DNA from: Casuarius casuarius
Taxonomy: Eukaryota; Chordata; Aves; Casuariiformes; Casuariidae
NCBI GenBank assembly: GCA_003342895.1
Contig: PTFA01000086.1
Location: forward strand, 3,230,395-3,294,394
DNA: 64,000 nucleotides
Direction: 5' to 3'
Shown here: one piece after another, positions 34,301-48,000 of the stretch
Layout: each line of letters begins with the position of its first letter
Numbering within the stretch: the first letter of the stretch is position 1
Program-made: the position numbers and the translations under genes
The notes under the pieces: generated by a model
The model's database searches: none
What the model was told of the DNA's origin: nothing
Seen by the model: only the letters and a program-made list of their open reading frames with translations

Positions 34301-37300
34301 GTTGGACTTGAACTGGTGACAGTCTGTCCCAGGCCATCTCACCTCATAACTTGAATCACCATGAACCCCAGTGAAGTTAACAAGATTTCATTTGAGCCAC
34401 GCAAGGCAGCTCCGTAAGTGGAATGAGGTAAATCAAGACTGAAAATGCCATGCAGAAAGTGCAATAAGGCAACAAAGACAAGGCAGAGGAAGGATGGGAT
34501 GGATCATGCTGACCCAAATGACAGCAGGTCATATGTGCGACCGTCTGGCATGTGTCTGGCCACATGAGTGTTTTTAACACTGCAACCTATCAAACACCTT
34601 CTCCTAAGGCTATAATGCATTCCTCAGATTTGTGCTTTTTAATCTCGCCCAGCAGTAATTTGAATCGATCTCCTGAAGTAAAGTAAAGAAAACAAATAGG
34701 AAAAACCCGGGTACCTCAGTAAATTGAGGCAGGATCTTGGCTGGCATAGTAAGATAGAAATCAATTGACTGAAAGAGTTGCACTTGCTAATGCCAACAAT
34801 GTCATATGTTTTATTAGTCTGTATGGGCTTGATCTAACTCTTGCTAAAGTCATGGAGTGAATGCAAAGCCTGTCCTGACAGTCAGCCTTATCACCATCAG
34901 GAGAGATGGGGCTCGTAACATTTTATTTCTGCTGCCAAAAATTAATTGTGTTCAAGTCAATGCCTGAGCTGAGATTAAGCTCTCCATGATTGACACCTGT
35001 TGCTACAGCACAAATCATAAACCAAGAGGAACTAACTTAGAAACTAGCCATTTTGTCTGGATCACTTTCTTTGCGCACTGCAAATGGGAAGAAACCAAAT
35101 GCTTCACTATTCTGTTGAAATCTAACGTAGTGTGCATCAGGCCTGTAAAGAGATGTCCACATCACAGAACGTGTTGTCATGATTAACAGTAAGTAGCTGT
35201 TGGGGCTTCGCTACAAAAAGGTTGTAAAGAAAAGGGCTCCTTTGGTGACAGCCAAGAAACAGGCAGAGAATGGTGGCAGGGACAGAGAAAGGAGGGCATG
35301 GGAAGAAAGGCAGTGAGTTCAGCTCGTGCTGTCAGTGAGCCCTCTGGGAGAAGATGGCAGGTGGGGAAGGACTGGACATGAAGCAGCAGTTCAACTGGGG
35401 AAAAATTAAGAATTGTCATTGACATATCTGTGTGTATGAATGAATTCCCCGAGGGATAAAGGGTATAGCTTGGTGGGGGGGCTGGGCTAGGAGCCAGGAG
35501 AAAAGGAATGGGAGGATGTGTCAGCAATGTTGGATGGCATTTAGGGGTAGGCAGCGGGTGAGGTGAACCTTTATGCTGGGTGTCCAGTGAGGATTCCCCG
35601 CTGTCTAGGAGGTTCTATGATGAGAATTGCTATGGAGTTCAATAATAACCAGAACATTAACATTATATCCCTTAATAATGTATTAGGTGTGCCTCTGTTT
35701 TTAATTTTCTTGGGTTTATGCCAGGTCTAAGATAGGTCAGAGTAAGCATTCAAAAACTTCAACAGTATCTGCTTAATGTCTTTGTGACCAAACGGTTAGA
35801 GAACATGAGGACACTGGAACATAGAGCACTGGAGGGAATGAAAACAGCAGCACTTCTGAGTAATGTTTTCTTCATTGTAAATATATTTTGGTTTTGATTT
35901 TGTTTTTTGTTTTTTTTTTTTTTAATGAGTTCTGAATATAGTTGCAGGGACAGTTTCTGGCGTAGAGCCTTCAGCTGGTAAAACTTGGCCAAGGATCCCT
36001 CTCTTGTGCACAGACACACAAAGGACCTAAAGTGCTACTTGTCTTTGTTTTGTTTTGGTGCAGTTGTTGTTCAGAATGATGCTAGGTGTACACAGGGCGT
36101 GTTGATGCTAGGCCTTGTGGGTGAGTCTGTCCAGAGGCTGAATCAGCCCTGCCTGACGCCCTTGTACTACCTAAAGTGTCTATATTGGAATAAGCAGGGA
36201 TTTTTTTCATTAGAGATTATCATTAATTACAACTATTACTATTTCGTTTCGAAGTACAGCTTAGGAGTTGCAACATTTTCCACTTCTCTCTCGGCTCAGT
36301 ATCTCATGGCATTTCAGATGAGACTGGGAAACACTGACAAAGAAGGAATAGCAGGGACCTCACATGCACGAGAAGGCTTGGGTCTTGGAATCAGAAGAGC
36401 ATTTAAGGACCACAGATCCCCGCTTGCTTCCCAGCAGTTGACTCTGCAAATGGATCAACGCTATGTGCACTACCATGCCCCTATTTTGTTTTAGGCATTA
36501 AAATTGTACTATCTCTGTTTAGATTAATGCCGCATTTGAAACAGTGCTGGTGGGAATGGTTGTGTTGTCCAGAAGCAAGATGGAGCAGTGCCTGTTGAAT
36601 TTCTGCAGGCGCTAAAGCATCATCTGGCTCAGGAGCTGCTGCTTCACAGAGAGGCAGCATTGCTGATCAGCTGATGGACAGTGATTCCCTGAAAGTGCCT
36701 GTGAAACCTCAGGAAGAGCTGGGAGCTGCTGCCTCCTGGAACAGCTGGTTGGACATTGCTTTCCGAGTTGCAGGTGCCAGCTTTGAGCTGCAGCTGATTT
36801 GAGAAGCACACCCCCAGTGAAATCCCATTCCTCCCGGTCTCCTGCCTTCTGAACGTGACTGCCAGTCAAAAATCCTTGTCTTGCAGCTGCTCTGCATGGT
36901 AGAACAAGAATTAAGGCACCGCTGGAGGAGCGTGCTGTGTGTCTGATCCTGCCTGGTCAGCCGTTCTCTTTGCTGCATCCCATATCCTTTCACGGTGTCC
37001 AGCCACGCTTGAAAGGAATTGAGAGGGGAAATTGCTCTAAAAAGGCTGTGCCTTTTCTGTCTCTCCTGAGGGATAGCTGGGCATTTTGAACTGGATGCCC
37101 AGGCTGTTTAAAGTCTCAACTCTTCAGGCAAGGAACGTGTATTATCTAGTTTGTATTTTATGGCAGTGTATGAATGTTTTGTTATAATAACAACAAAAAC
37201 AATAATAATTAGGGCTGTGAGAGCCCTGAAGGGCTGGAAAGGAACCAAGCCCTGCAGGTTCTCTTGGATGTTCAAGTCTGATGAGCTTGAACCATCCAGG

Positions 37301-37929
37301 TTTAACCCCCATCATTGGTGCCCTCTCTCACCCTACGGGCTACCATTATGACCGGGAAGTCTGCTGCTGTCCTCCACATGTCAGCCGGGAACTGGGATGC
37401 CCTGGGGCTCCTTGAGGGAGGAACCAGCAGTTGCTGAGGAGGATGTGAGTGAAACTCACTGAACTTTCATGAATGTGGGCTGAGGGTCGTGAATCATCAG
37501 ATCTCCAGCCGAGGCCTAGCCTGAGCGGGTCTGACGGTCTGCCCAGAAGGCCGTACTGGATTTGAGATTGCAACACTGTCCTTCTTCCGTAGAGTGCTGT
37601 GAGATCTCTGGGTGAAAGTCACCCTTTTATGTAATTTTAAAAACACTGCAAAGGCACCGAAAATGAATGTTTGTTAACTAGTGCTATAGATAATAGAAAC
37701 CATCCTCCTCCAAAGCCTCAGTCCTAGTATCCTTCTTTGGATCTTCTTCCCCGGGTGGCAGCAGGATCTGGAACTGATACTGAAAGAAGAAAAAGAAAAA
37801 TTTTCCCAGCTATCCACACAGAAAACCTGTGGGCAGCTGGAAGGAGAAGATGTTGCCAATGCACCAAGGGGTCTGCACTGATCAAGATGTGCTGCACTAA
37901 GGCACCACATACATTTCCCAGTGAGGCGG
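31309..37929. other. No gene recognised
   Basis: Contains a T-rich simple tract (35887-35923), a GC-richer stretch near 32170-32340 where frames on both strands stay open through composition, and a plus-strand frame of 169 codons (35985-36494) with no known domain. Within that frame a pyrimidine-rich acceptor (about 36063) and a TGG/GTGAGT donor (36120/36121) frame a short interval, but codon content is not convincing. Confidence 0.4.
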
Positions 37930-38165
37930 TCTGGCAATCAGAGCATGGGACAGGGGTCCAGGCACCCTTAAATTCTCCTGAGCTCTAATCCCAATTCCCA
38001 CAGTGTTGCCTCAGCTAATCGCTGCCTCAGTTTTCCTCACTTGTAAAATGTGGGGGTAATAACTGTGCATGCCTCACAGAGGGCTGTGAGGATTCATTAA
38101 TTAAACGATGTTCGGGAAGTACTTTGAAGATGAAAAGCCCTATATAAATGCTGGGTGTTACTAGT
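37930..38165 (+). repeat. MIR-type CORE-SINE, near full length
   Basis: Clear MIR order: 'catgggacaggggtccagg', 'ctctaatcccaattccca', CTCAGTTTTCCTCACTTGTA then AAATG, 'gggggtaataactgtgcatgcctcacagagggctgtgaggattcattaatt', 'gaagtactttgaagatgaaaagccctatataaatgctgggtgtta'. The tail with TATATAAATGCT is the sauropsid-type 3' end. Preservation is good for an element this old. Confidence 0.88.
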
Positions 38166-39639
38166 GCTTAGTGAGTACCTTCACAGCCACAAGCAGGGTG
38201 TGTCTGCAGGAAGCAGAGCCGTAGGCTGAGACGTATGGCCAAGTGCCTTTAAAAATAAATACGATCAGTAAATGCACTGAAGGTCAGCTTCCCTCTCCTC
38301 CCCCATGGGGTAAGCTCCCACCTCAGAGGAACTAGGGTTTTTCTTTTCCTCCTCCACTTTGAGAAAAGACAAAAGAGGTTTGGGAGTGGTGAGAGAACTG
38401 CACTTGTACCCATGGTGGTGATGCTAGAAGTTAAGACATTACAACCAACCAGTTTACTGTAAACCATCAGACAGGTGCAAAGGATCAGTAGGGTGAAGGA
38501 GAAGTATTGTCCCAGCAGGTCCTGGGCCTCCTGGGAAGCATGGGGTTAGCAGAACAGCAGCTCTCAGAAACCCTGTTTACTAGAAAAATGCGTGTTCCTG
38601 TATGCTTAAATGCCAGGGTTGCATGCACGAGCACTGTCACTGTTAAGACAACCACCCATTTGACATGCAGGTTGCCAGTCATATATACAAGTCTTATGAC
38701 TACCTGTGCAGTCATAGTAATTACATGCATACTTTAGGTATATGAAGGCAAATCTGTACTTGCTCCAGCATACATGTTTGAATGAAAACATAGAGGCTGA
38801 TTTCCTCTTTTTCCCTGTGCCCCTGGAAAATCTAGTATTTAATATTCACCTGACTAGGCAGAAATAAGAGAAAAGGGATTTTTGATTAAGTTAATTGTTT
38901 TAATGACAGCCTGCCACATTTGACAGATTATTCATGTGAAGCTTAAAGACTAGCAAACTTTTCTTTCAGATGTGCTGTGTTTGTTTCTGTCTTTAGTAGG
39001 CTTCACTGAAGTTTCATTTTCTGAACTGGGCAGGGAACTATGCCAATCTATGACAATCCTCTCCAGGTTTGTCTGGGAATAATTTACCAAGCAATAATAT
39101 ATGACCCACTGCAGATGTCTAGCTGGAAATAATGACAGAAAATGATAATATAAAAGCTGCATTTACCAGCTTGAACAGGACTTGATTATAGAAAATCAAC
39201 AATTTAAGACCAAACTTTGAACCAGACTCAAATGTTCCAATGTAATAGATAGAGGCAAAAGCTGGAAAATCTTCTGAGATACAGACAGATGTTTAAATAG
39301 CTTCAAAAGCAAATGCTAATTATTAAATGGGCTGATTTATAACTAACACTAGGGTGTCTATCTATAGGGTGTGTATCTATAACTAACAGAGGGTACCTAT
39401 CATGTCGGGAATACCATTGGATGCCTGGTAGCAACGTCTATGTCTGGTAGAAGTTACAAGGGGAGGGCGAACGTCCCGGATTTGAGAACACAGAGGACCT
39501 GTAGGGAGCAGCCAGGGATTAACAGGTTCTGCTCTGTGCACAATCTGAAGGGAGTTTCATTTCATTCGTCCTGCAGTGCCCTTTTGGTTTGTTCCTTCTT
39601 ATCGTAAAGCATATCAGGGAGCCTGGCCACATGCTGTAA
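38166..39639. other. No gene recognised
   Basis: TGCATGCA-type words recur between 38595 and 38735, perhaps an old repeat. A short imperfect duplication of TATAACTAACA...GGGT lies at 39339-39402. No coding signal. Confidence 0.45.
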
Positions 39640-39835
39640 CATACTGAGCACCAGACTGGGACACAGGAGTACTGCCACTGGCAACTGAGATAGATACCTT
39701 AAACCTTTGTGCCTTAGTTTACCCATCGGTTACGATGATAAGTTTCCAAGGGTGTTGTGGAGATTAATTATTAATGCTAGTAAAGCGTTTTGAAGATGCA
39801 GAGTGCTACATGCTGGCTGAAGATATTAATTACCT
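39640..39835 (+). repeat. MIR-type CORE-SINE
   Basis: GCACCAGACTGGGACACAGG, then TGCCTTAGTTTACCCATCGG, 'gtgttgtggagattaatta' and 'taaagcgttttgaagatgcagagtgcta', match MIR from its 5' portion to the 3' end in the plus orientation. It lies about 1.7 kb from the MIR at 37930 in the same orientation, and the two are diverged independently. Confidence 0.87.
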
Positions 39836-41873
39836 CAGACTCATGATGAAATTTTTATATTTACATAATGAACCAGTCACGGAAGAGGTGCAGAGATGGT
39901 CTCTCCTGGTGAACAGATTCTTCTAATTCAGCTATCTCTGTCATCATCATTATCTAAATCAAATCAAATCCTTTTTTCCATGGGGAATCTGTTCTTGGAG
40001 CAAGCAAAGCGCACATGTTCCAGGTGATACTCCCCAGATGGCAAGCAGCCACAGTGCCTCTGCTAATTTCAGTCCTGCCCAGCCCATGAAACTCACCTCA
40101 CCCAGAACTTGTTTCAACTTCTCCAGCTGTTCTTGGCATGCGTTGAGATTTCATAAAGTTGATGCCATCAACTCCCACACATATGGCAAGAGAGAGTGAG
40201 AGAGAAAACCCACACACAATAACTAATATATAGGGAGAAGAGGTATTTGCATGGGAGAGCACAAACATGAGGCTTTTCTAGCTGGCTCCAGTGGCTCTTG
40301 GCTGTTCATGCCAAGATGCAAAGGGATATGCAGATTTAGGAGGATGACTCGGAGAGTCCTTTCCAATGCATAACTCCAGGAAGACGCATGATGCTTTGAG
40401 CAGGGCCACTTGATTAATTTTTATGGAGGTCAGCTAGGTATTTTTTACTGCTGTCCACACAGAAGTGCAAAGCAGTGTCATCGCTTGGACTCTGCCTGAC
40501 TAGGCAGGTGCCACGTGATGGCTTCATGGCTGGGAACTGTGGCTGTGCTTTACAGCTGCTTTCTGAGAGTCTGCTGAGGAATGCAGAAGATGATACATGT
40601 CTAGGCCACCGATGAAGGCTGGGAAAATTTTACTCATGGTCAAGATTCAGAACACAGTCTACCTTTTGAGTTACTTTTGCTAAGATATTATACCTGCAGT
40701 ACAGTAGATTATATTCTCATTATGTGTCCTTTTCCTTTTTCCTTTATTTTCTGAGGCAAATACATAATTTTTCAAACTTTCTCAGCCTCTGAGGCTTGTT
40801 GTAAATCCATAATTCATTATCGAGATGACGCCTAATTATTTGGTAGATACGTCAAGTTTGTAATCTGACACTGGTTTCAATATGAAAAATCTTGAAACTG
40901 CAGGAAGGGAGAATTCGAACACAAACACACAATGCAGGCACTGACACCTATTTCCATTCCCACATTTAGATCTGGGTAGACTTCCCAGCGGAATCGGCCT
41001 TTGTCTCCTACAGCCAGGACTTCTGTAGGAGCATGGTTTGTTCAGCACTGAGCAGCCTAGAAAATCCTGCCATTATATCCAAAACATATGCAGATGGAAA
41101 TGGAAAGGCCAGGTCAAGACAACTTCCAAAGCAGGGCTGTCATTGCCTGAGAAAGAGGAGATGTGGTTATCTTAGTATTCGTACATGTAGTAACATTGAA
41201 ATTCACTGGGGTCAATTCTGTTTTAATATTGAAAATAAGTGCAGAATACTGAAATATCCTCCTTCTCTGAGGCCCCTGGTGCATACTGCAGATTTCAGAT
41301 ACAAAAGGTTGCTGAGAAGTTGGGCAGTTCGGGAATCATTCTCTTTCATTGTACTTCTAACAATCATTAACATTCGATCTCCATTGCCTTGTCAGGATCA
41401 GGCTGATATTTAGAGTCAGAGGTTTTTAAAAGCCTTCACCAGCCCAGGAATACCAGAAATACTGAGAAGTCTTGCTTAGGGTTTGATCTGGCTAGCAGAG
41501 GACAGCAAGCTATTGTCCTGAGGATAAGGCAAGAATGGAAACATTACTAAAATGTAGAGCAAAACGCAGTATCTTACACTGAATGGAAATGAATCTTAAG
41601 TTCCTCTGCTCACTTGGCCTCAAAAACACATCTGAGCATGAACAAGCACTGGACATATATCAAGACTCACTACCACTATGCTAATGAGGCACTTGGCAAT
41701 GTTCTTCCCTGCCAGTTTCACTTCTTTTACTAACTGTGAATAGCGTTGCATCCTTGGAGCTTCTGAGTCCCTTGTGCCTCGGTGGCCGCTTGGCGCTGCC
41801 TGCTTTACTCTGCCTTGTTTCGCGCAGGATCTAGCCTATCAGCTGGAGTTGCTTTAGTAGTCACTAGTGGGCT
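39836..41873. other. No gene recognised
   Basis: A minus-strand donor, GAG/GTGAGT at about 40097, follows a short stretch rich in Gln, Glu, Lys and Leu codons, but there is no pyrimidine tract before it and the frame closes 15 codons upstream. The plus frame 41033-41413 has no known domain. Confidence 0.4.
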
Positions 41874-41965
41874 GCATTGTAGTGTATTTTATAGAACTTA
41901 GAAAGCATTGTAGTGTATTTTATAGAACTTAGAAAGCATTTTAGTGTTTTTTATAATGATTGAAA
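41874..41965 (+). repeat. 31-bp tandem repeat, three copies
   Basis: Units at 41874-41904 and 41905-41935 are identical over 31 bases. The third, 41936-41965, is 30 bases with several changes. Two perfect copies next to a diverged one suggest a recent duplication inside an older array. Confidence 0.95.
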
Positions 41966-43727
41966 GACAATGTTGACAGTTTGCTAACTACTCACATCAC
42001 ACACTTAGCGATCTCTGCTAAAGCTTGGGCACATTTTGGGGTCTACTGGATGCTAAGTATCAGGTCTTACATTTCCTTTCCTATTTATATTCTGTTTTAA
42101 TGAAAACCACAAATCTTTCTGGGTGACTTGTTTATTAAGTGAATTTAGAACAGTTAGCATCTGCATTTATTAATTTTGTAGAAAAACTGGTATTACTAGT
42201 TGCTTAGGAGTGTAATTGCTATCTCAGATTTCATTGGATACCAGCTACAAATCTTGGTAATAAGACTTTGTTGATGATTAAGTCAGTGACGTGATTTTCA
42301 GTGGCATGGAGCACCTGCAACTCCTTTGCCTTCACAATGACCTGAAGAGGACTCAGCACCTCGGACAACACCTCTTTAATTAATGTGCAAAGCCAAAGTA
42401 AACTGCAGAAAATCTTTAAGACCAGATTTTCACAACCGCATACATAGAAAGGTAACTGTTTGTATAATCTGAGTGTGCATCTGCTGTGATTTCTGATACC
42501 TTTGAGGTAATGGCACATATAAATTACTCTTATGGATTGCATGTTTAAGGAGAATATGAAAGCCAAGTCCTAAAGCTACTAATGTCCCAATCCATGAATA
42601 TGAAGTGATTGTATTTTTGATATAAATGTTTGGGCTTCTCAGCTCAGGCACTGGATTTTGATATGCCCTTATCTGAAAAAGTATCTGAACTGTCTCCTCC
42701 CCAAGGTAGTACTCACAGATCCCTCTGTGCCCTGGAGTTTTGCGCTGTTTCCTTGATTGCATGATCAGAAATGTTCTTTCAGTAATTTCACCTCATTTCT
42801 TTTCACTAATGACAGATCCTGTCTCTCCACAAAACCACCTTCAAATTCTTGATTTCTTTTACTGGGTCACTGTTAACTCTTCCATACTCTACAGAACGAT
42901 GCTGGAGATTTATGGTAGATAGGCTTTATGCCAGTCTCCTGCATAAAACTGAATTTCATCTTGAACAGGTATGAACTTGGAATGATTCCTACCTCCCAGG
43001 TAAAATAATTCATCTAATGCATAGGCATATCATGAAACCTGCACAAACTGAAGAAGCTGGGAACCTGAAAGGAAATTTCTCTAATCCATAGCTAAATTTC
43101 TCCTGATGAAGGCTATGTACAACCAACTGCAAGAAAACAAATGATTGTTCTGATTTATTTTCCACTGTAGGAATAATTGGTAACATTGTTCATCTTGGCA
43201 AAGATGAATAGTTGGAACCAGACTGTTTCACAGAGACAAAATATCCACAGGGAGAGATTTTTGAGGCAGTCATAGGATGCACCCTACAGAGTGTGATTCT
43301 CATGACATTAAAGCATTGCTAATGGCATTGTGATTAGCTTCTAAGGAAAAAAGAAATGAACCTGATAAACACAGCATAAATGTTGTATGGAACAGACAAT
43401 AAAAATGTTGAATTTTAGGCAAGGTCTGGCTCTCAGTGAAGCCAAATGAATTGAGCTTACTGAACTTATCCATAACAGGAAAAAGAATTTATGACTGCGG
43501 AGGACGAAGAAATATTGCTGTGATTCTGAGTTGCTAAATAGCTGTATACCACAGAAGAGATCCCCCAGAGTTTTGCAATAGTAGCTGTTGTGTTGCTTTG
43601 TGGAATTTTCTGATCCTTTGATAATGTTTCCTCCTTTTCACAGCAAAATCCACACTGCTTCTTGAAAACTTTAAAACATTTTTCCTTATGCTTTTATCCT
43701 AGAGGAGAAGGCAGGACTACATTTGGT
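41966..43727. other. No gene recognised
   Basis: Overlapping minus-strand frames at 42231-42566 and 42430-42762 have no recognisable domain. AT-rich. Confidence 0.45.
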
Positions 43728-43805
43728 ATTTAGGACAGGGAGCTGGCAATCTGGATTCTTTTCAGCTTTGTCACTAACCCGTGGTATGACTTTGGTCTAC
43801 TCGTG
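43728..43805 (+). repeat. MIR-type 5' fragment
   Basis: GGGAGCTGGCAATCTGGATT, 'cagctttgtcactaaccc', 'tatgactttgg' parallel the MIR 5' half (actgggagtcaggagacctggatt, agctctgccactgac, tgtgaccttgg). The 3' half is lost. Confidence 0.55.
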
Positions 43806-44867
43806 GTAAAGCACCATGGCTTGGAGAAGCTGTGGGGAGTCTCTCTATTCCTTGCAGAAAGGGTGCTGTTTGTGCCTACTAAGGAGACCGCCTTTGCAAA
43901 CTTGGCACTTGGCAGTCCCAGCTCCTACACTGGTTCTTTGCAGCCTAGCAGAAAACACTCCCCCTTGCAGAATCTCATGAAGCTGTGCCGAGGTATAGGT
44001 TCTCAGCGTTACCCACACGTAGCTCTTCATTCAATCTCTGGTCTCCACAGAATTGTAACACCACAGTTTTGCTGAGTTACCATACCCCCAACATTAGGTC
44101 AGCCTGGCAGTAAAACAGATGTTTATTTAGTAACAATTAAAATTGAACACTTAGATACTAGACTGGGAGGAAGTATACAGAAAAATTAACATTATTTCAG
44201 TTCTGGCTTAAATTTAACGAGGGACCAGCATTTTAGGGCGTCTTCCCTGGAAGCTCAAAGATTTTCTGCACTCTCAGGCACTGAGATCCATCACTCCCAG
44301 TCCTGAACGTACATCATGCTCCATCTCTCTCTGGACAACTCCTTGAAGTTCTCCATGCTTATATTCTTTAGACGTTAGGTTTTACAATACAGATGTATCT
44401 CTAATCGGCTTTTACCAAAGCCAGCAGCAATGGATATTACCAGTGGTTCCTCTGGATTTAGACCTAATTGACCAGAAGGTGTTTGACATCTGTAAACGTA
44501 CCTGGTGGCCCTTCCTGTGTGTTAGGTGCCTTATTATTGATTATTTCTCCCTTCTTCCTATCCAGCCTGCTGGCTGTTGCTTTTGACCCGCTCTGAACTG
44601 CTCCCTTTGTTTATGCAGTTATTAGTGTTATTCAAGGCACTGGTTATACACAGATTCTATTAAGTTTATGATTCATGATATATTATCAGTTTTCTATTGA
44701 GACCTATATATGCTACATTATGAATATAGATTACATATTGATAACAAGTTGCTCTGGTGGACATGTCTATGAGAACAAGAACTCCTCGTCTTTATCATCT
44801 GTCGCAGTCATGTAGGCCAAAATTTTCAAAGCCATTCAGAGATATCAGATACTTCATTTTTGATGTC
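43806..44867. other. No gene recognised
   Basis: No coding or RNA-gene signal. A short 'ccaaaattttcaaagcca' phrase at 44818-44835 resembles the tttcaaagg-type repeat seen elsewhere in the window. Confidence 0.4.
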
Positions 44868-45010
44868 TGCCTTGAAATGAGGCAACAGTCACTGAGTGCC
44901 TTGAGCTTCTACTTTCTTTATTTGGATTTTGGGTGCTTGCCTTGAAATGAGACAACAGTCATTGAGTACCTTGAGCTTCCCCCTGGCTTTATTTGGATTT
45001 TGGGTGCTTG
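44868..45010 (+). repeat. About 70-bp tandem duplication
   Basis: TGCCTTGAAATGAGGCAACA starts copy 1 at 44868 and TGCCTTGAAATGAGACAACA starts copy 2 at 44938. Both run through 'ttgagctt' and 'tttatttggattttgggtgcttg'. The period is 70-71 bases, with a handful of substitutions and a one-base indel in the middle. Confidence 0.95.
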
Positions 45011-48000
45011 CTCTGGGGGATGGCCACAATGGAAACAACAAGCTAAATAAAAATGTGATTTTTTCGAAGTGCCTTTAACTTTAAAATGGGACTTCCAGTT
45101 TCTAAAGGCTGACAGAGAGTTAGTTTTGAGAAAGTCTTTGCGTGGTCATTTTTTATTCTGAAATAAGAGTGTTCTTGCATAGAATTACACTAAAAAGTTT
45201 TATCAAGAGACATTGTCTTTTGTTTCCATGATTTGAAAATATTTCCAAACAAGTTTGATGTAAGCCAGAAAAACCCGGCTTTTATCCTACTGAATAAAAG
45301 TACCTCCCTGAACAACATAAGCCCTGAGCTAACTTAGAGCTCAGGGAGCTGCCAGAGTGGTCACTGTGCTTCAGTGACTTCACCGTGCCAGTAGCCACAA
45401 GGCCCAAGCTGGTGGCCATGGCACTGTGACTTCACTGAGACAGCCTCTGGCTGAGAGGATGTGCATTGCCAGCAAAAGCAGCTGGAAATGGCATAGCAAT
45501 AGCAGCAGCTATAAAATTACAGTATTTCTGTGGTAAAATAATTCCTGTCTCAAGACAGTGCACCAGGAACAACTCCACATGTAGATAAGCTCTTTGTTAC
45601 TTTTGAAAGTCAGACTTTGCTTTAAATTAAATTACATCTTGTACCTTTCCAGGGCCCTGAAAAATGCAGTGGAAATTTGGTATTTAAGCAGCTGGCAAAA
45701 TTTTCTGAAATGTCTATCTGCAGTCATAGCAGCCTAAATAGATATATTTTGAATCTGGCCCTTGATGCTTCAGTACACTGGAAATAATTAGAAGGAGGCA
45801 AACACTGAGGTCACTGTTGCAACTGACTGAGTGTAATGTAGACATCTCAAGCACTTTTAAAGTAGCGCTCTCGTGGCTGTGCAGAGGTATTCTTCAAGGG
45901 CCGGACTTTGCAGCTCGTGTGAGCTCACTGTTGCTACAACGAGGCTACCACTGAGACCAAGACAAGGTAGTTTATGGCTTCTGCAGAGAGTCTCATCACG
46001 CTGTGAGAGTTTAATAAAATTGTGTAAGTTATCTGATTTCCTCTAATGAAGGGCATTATGTGTGTACAGTCTGTTTGTATTATTGCCTAATTACAAGTAG
46101 CAATTTAGACTTTGCACCTACAATTTTTCAGTAGCATATTTATTCACAGGTTGTAAAATTCCCTTGCCTTGAGTTCTCTACTGCTACCACCAGCAGGCAT
46201 ACAGCAAATTTTATTCTTGCTCCAGTGCCACAGAACAAGCTGCTTCAATAAACCTGGCCTCCTCCCATCCTGACAGCCAAATGGCCCAGACCTGAAGCAG
46301 CTGACTTGATGCCATTGTGATTGTGACTTATATATACCTTGACAGAGACTATATACACCTGGGTAAACTGAATCAAAATGCTAGTACACAGGCATCCAGC
46401 ATGTGCCACCAGGCCTGATTCTGCACCTCCTCAGACTATGAGTGAACTTACCCACAAAAGCAGCCCAACCTGGGGACTCCCACTGATGTCAACACTACAG
46501 CGAGATTATTTGCATACACAGAATTATTTGTGCAGGTACATTCTTGTATTTATCCAGTCCTGTAATTCTTAGGTACCATCAACTTTCAGTGACCTTCCCA
46601 GGAGCTGGCAGTGCTTAGAACTTTGTCGGATCCCATACGTCAGTCCTCATGCAGTGATTCATTTAACTATAGCAGTAAGATTCATACATATCCTTAAGTG
46701 ATCTGTGGAATGGGGAACACATTGAATACATCTATGCATCTCTAATCTATGATTTAATTGTACTTTCAAGACGTTGCTTTGAAAACATTGCTCTCGCTGG
46801 AGAATAAAGCCAATGCTAATATTTTTTCCCTGATGCTATTCAGCTGGGTCAGACTGGGAAATCTGCGTGCAGGGGAGTGGGTCGGCAGGTTCCAGCCGTC
46901 AGCCCGGCTGCCTTTAATGGCACGATTTGTGAGAGGCCACCAGAGTAAGAGTTGTGCGCTGGGGCCTGTGATGTGTGCTGCACAGCTGCCAGATCACTGA
47001 AGTCTTACTCAAACACAGCAGTTACTCATAGGAGCAGTTACCTTGAAGCCAGAGTGACTGACGAGGGGTTCTGCATTGTATTAGTAGTTTCGTTGTTGTT
47101 GTCTATACATTACAGGCACTCGCAGGCAAACCAGAGCATGGCTCCCTTGTTTTGGACACAGACAGAACAATGGCAGCCCCTTCTTCCCCGACTGCATCTC
47201 TTGAAAAATGTTCGTTTTCCTATTCTGCTGCAGAGTTTTACAACGCTGTGTAGTGACTATATTCAAATGGGAACATCTCCAAATGGTGACCATAATGTTA
47301 GTACAAAGCCTTATTAATAAATGATTTGACTTTATTTTTATTAGCTAGAAAAATAAACCTAGGCTCATGTTGTTCAAGAGAAACTAAAATCAGGACAGAC
47401 AACATTAAGGACACAGCTAACTTAAAAACTACCACACAGTAAATCAAAGAACAAGAAAAGTACATGGCTATTAACATATTACTATAACATTCCTCACAAC
47501 CTCTCTGCAGTATGGAGAACTGCAAGCCAACATTTTTCAACAGTCCCAAAGAATGTGAAATGTAAATGTTTAGAAAAGTGTTTTTCTTGCCAAGCTGAGA
47601 AGGATCATAAACATCAGCTTCTAACAGAAACATTTAAAAAAGATGCACTCCTTGCTGCCAGCTTTTGAGAGCAACACCATTTAAATTAGATTGGAGTCTC
47701 CTTGAATTCCTAACACTCCATTGCTGCCTTTTATTTGCCAAAAATTGTTGGATTGATGTTATGTTTGAATTTAAAGTATGAACTGCAACTGTATTAAATA
47801 TGTTGCATAAATGTCATGTGGATAGGTGATAAATTACCTGCCTAGGATTCATTTTGAGGAAGACACAGACCTAAAGAAAATGTTTAGGAGAAAGAACCAT
47901 TGTTTTAATTATTATACTTTATTTCTGTGGCATCACAAATGTGTTTGGTATTTTCCTGCCAAGTGGCGCATACAGATTTGTTGAGGTATGACTTTACACT

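Noticed and set aside
35985..36494. 169-codon plus-strand open frame
   Set aside because: No recognisable domain, biased stretches such as repeated Asn/Tyr from AT-rich DNA, and no conserved motif. An internal acceptor/donor pair alone is too weak.
40040..40150. Minus-strand coding exon ending in a GAG/GTGAGT donor
   Set aside because: The coiled-coil-like codons before the donor are attractive, but the frame closes after about 15 codons and no pyrimidine tract or acceptor precedes it.
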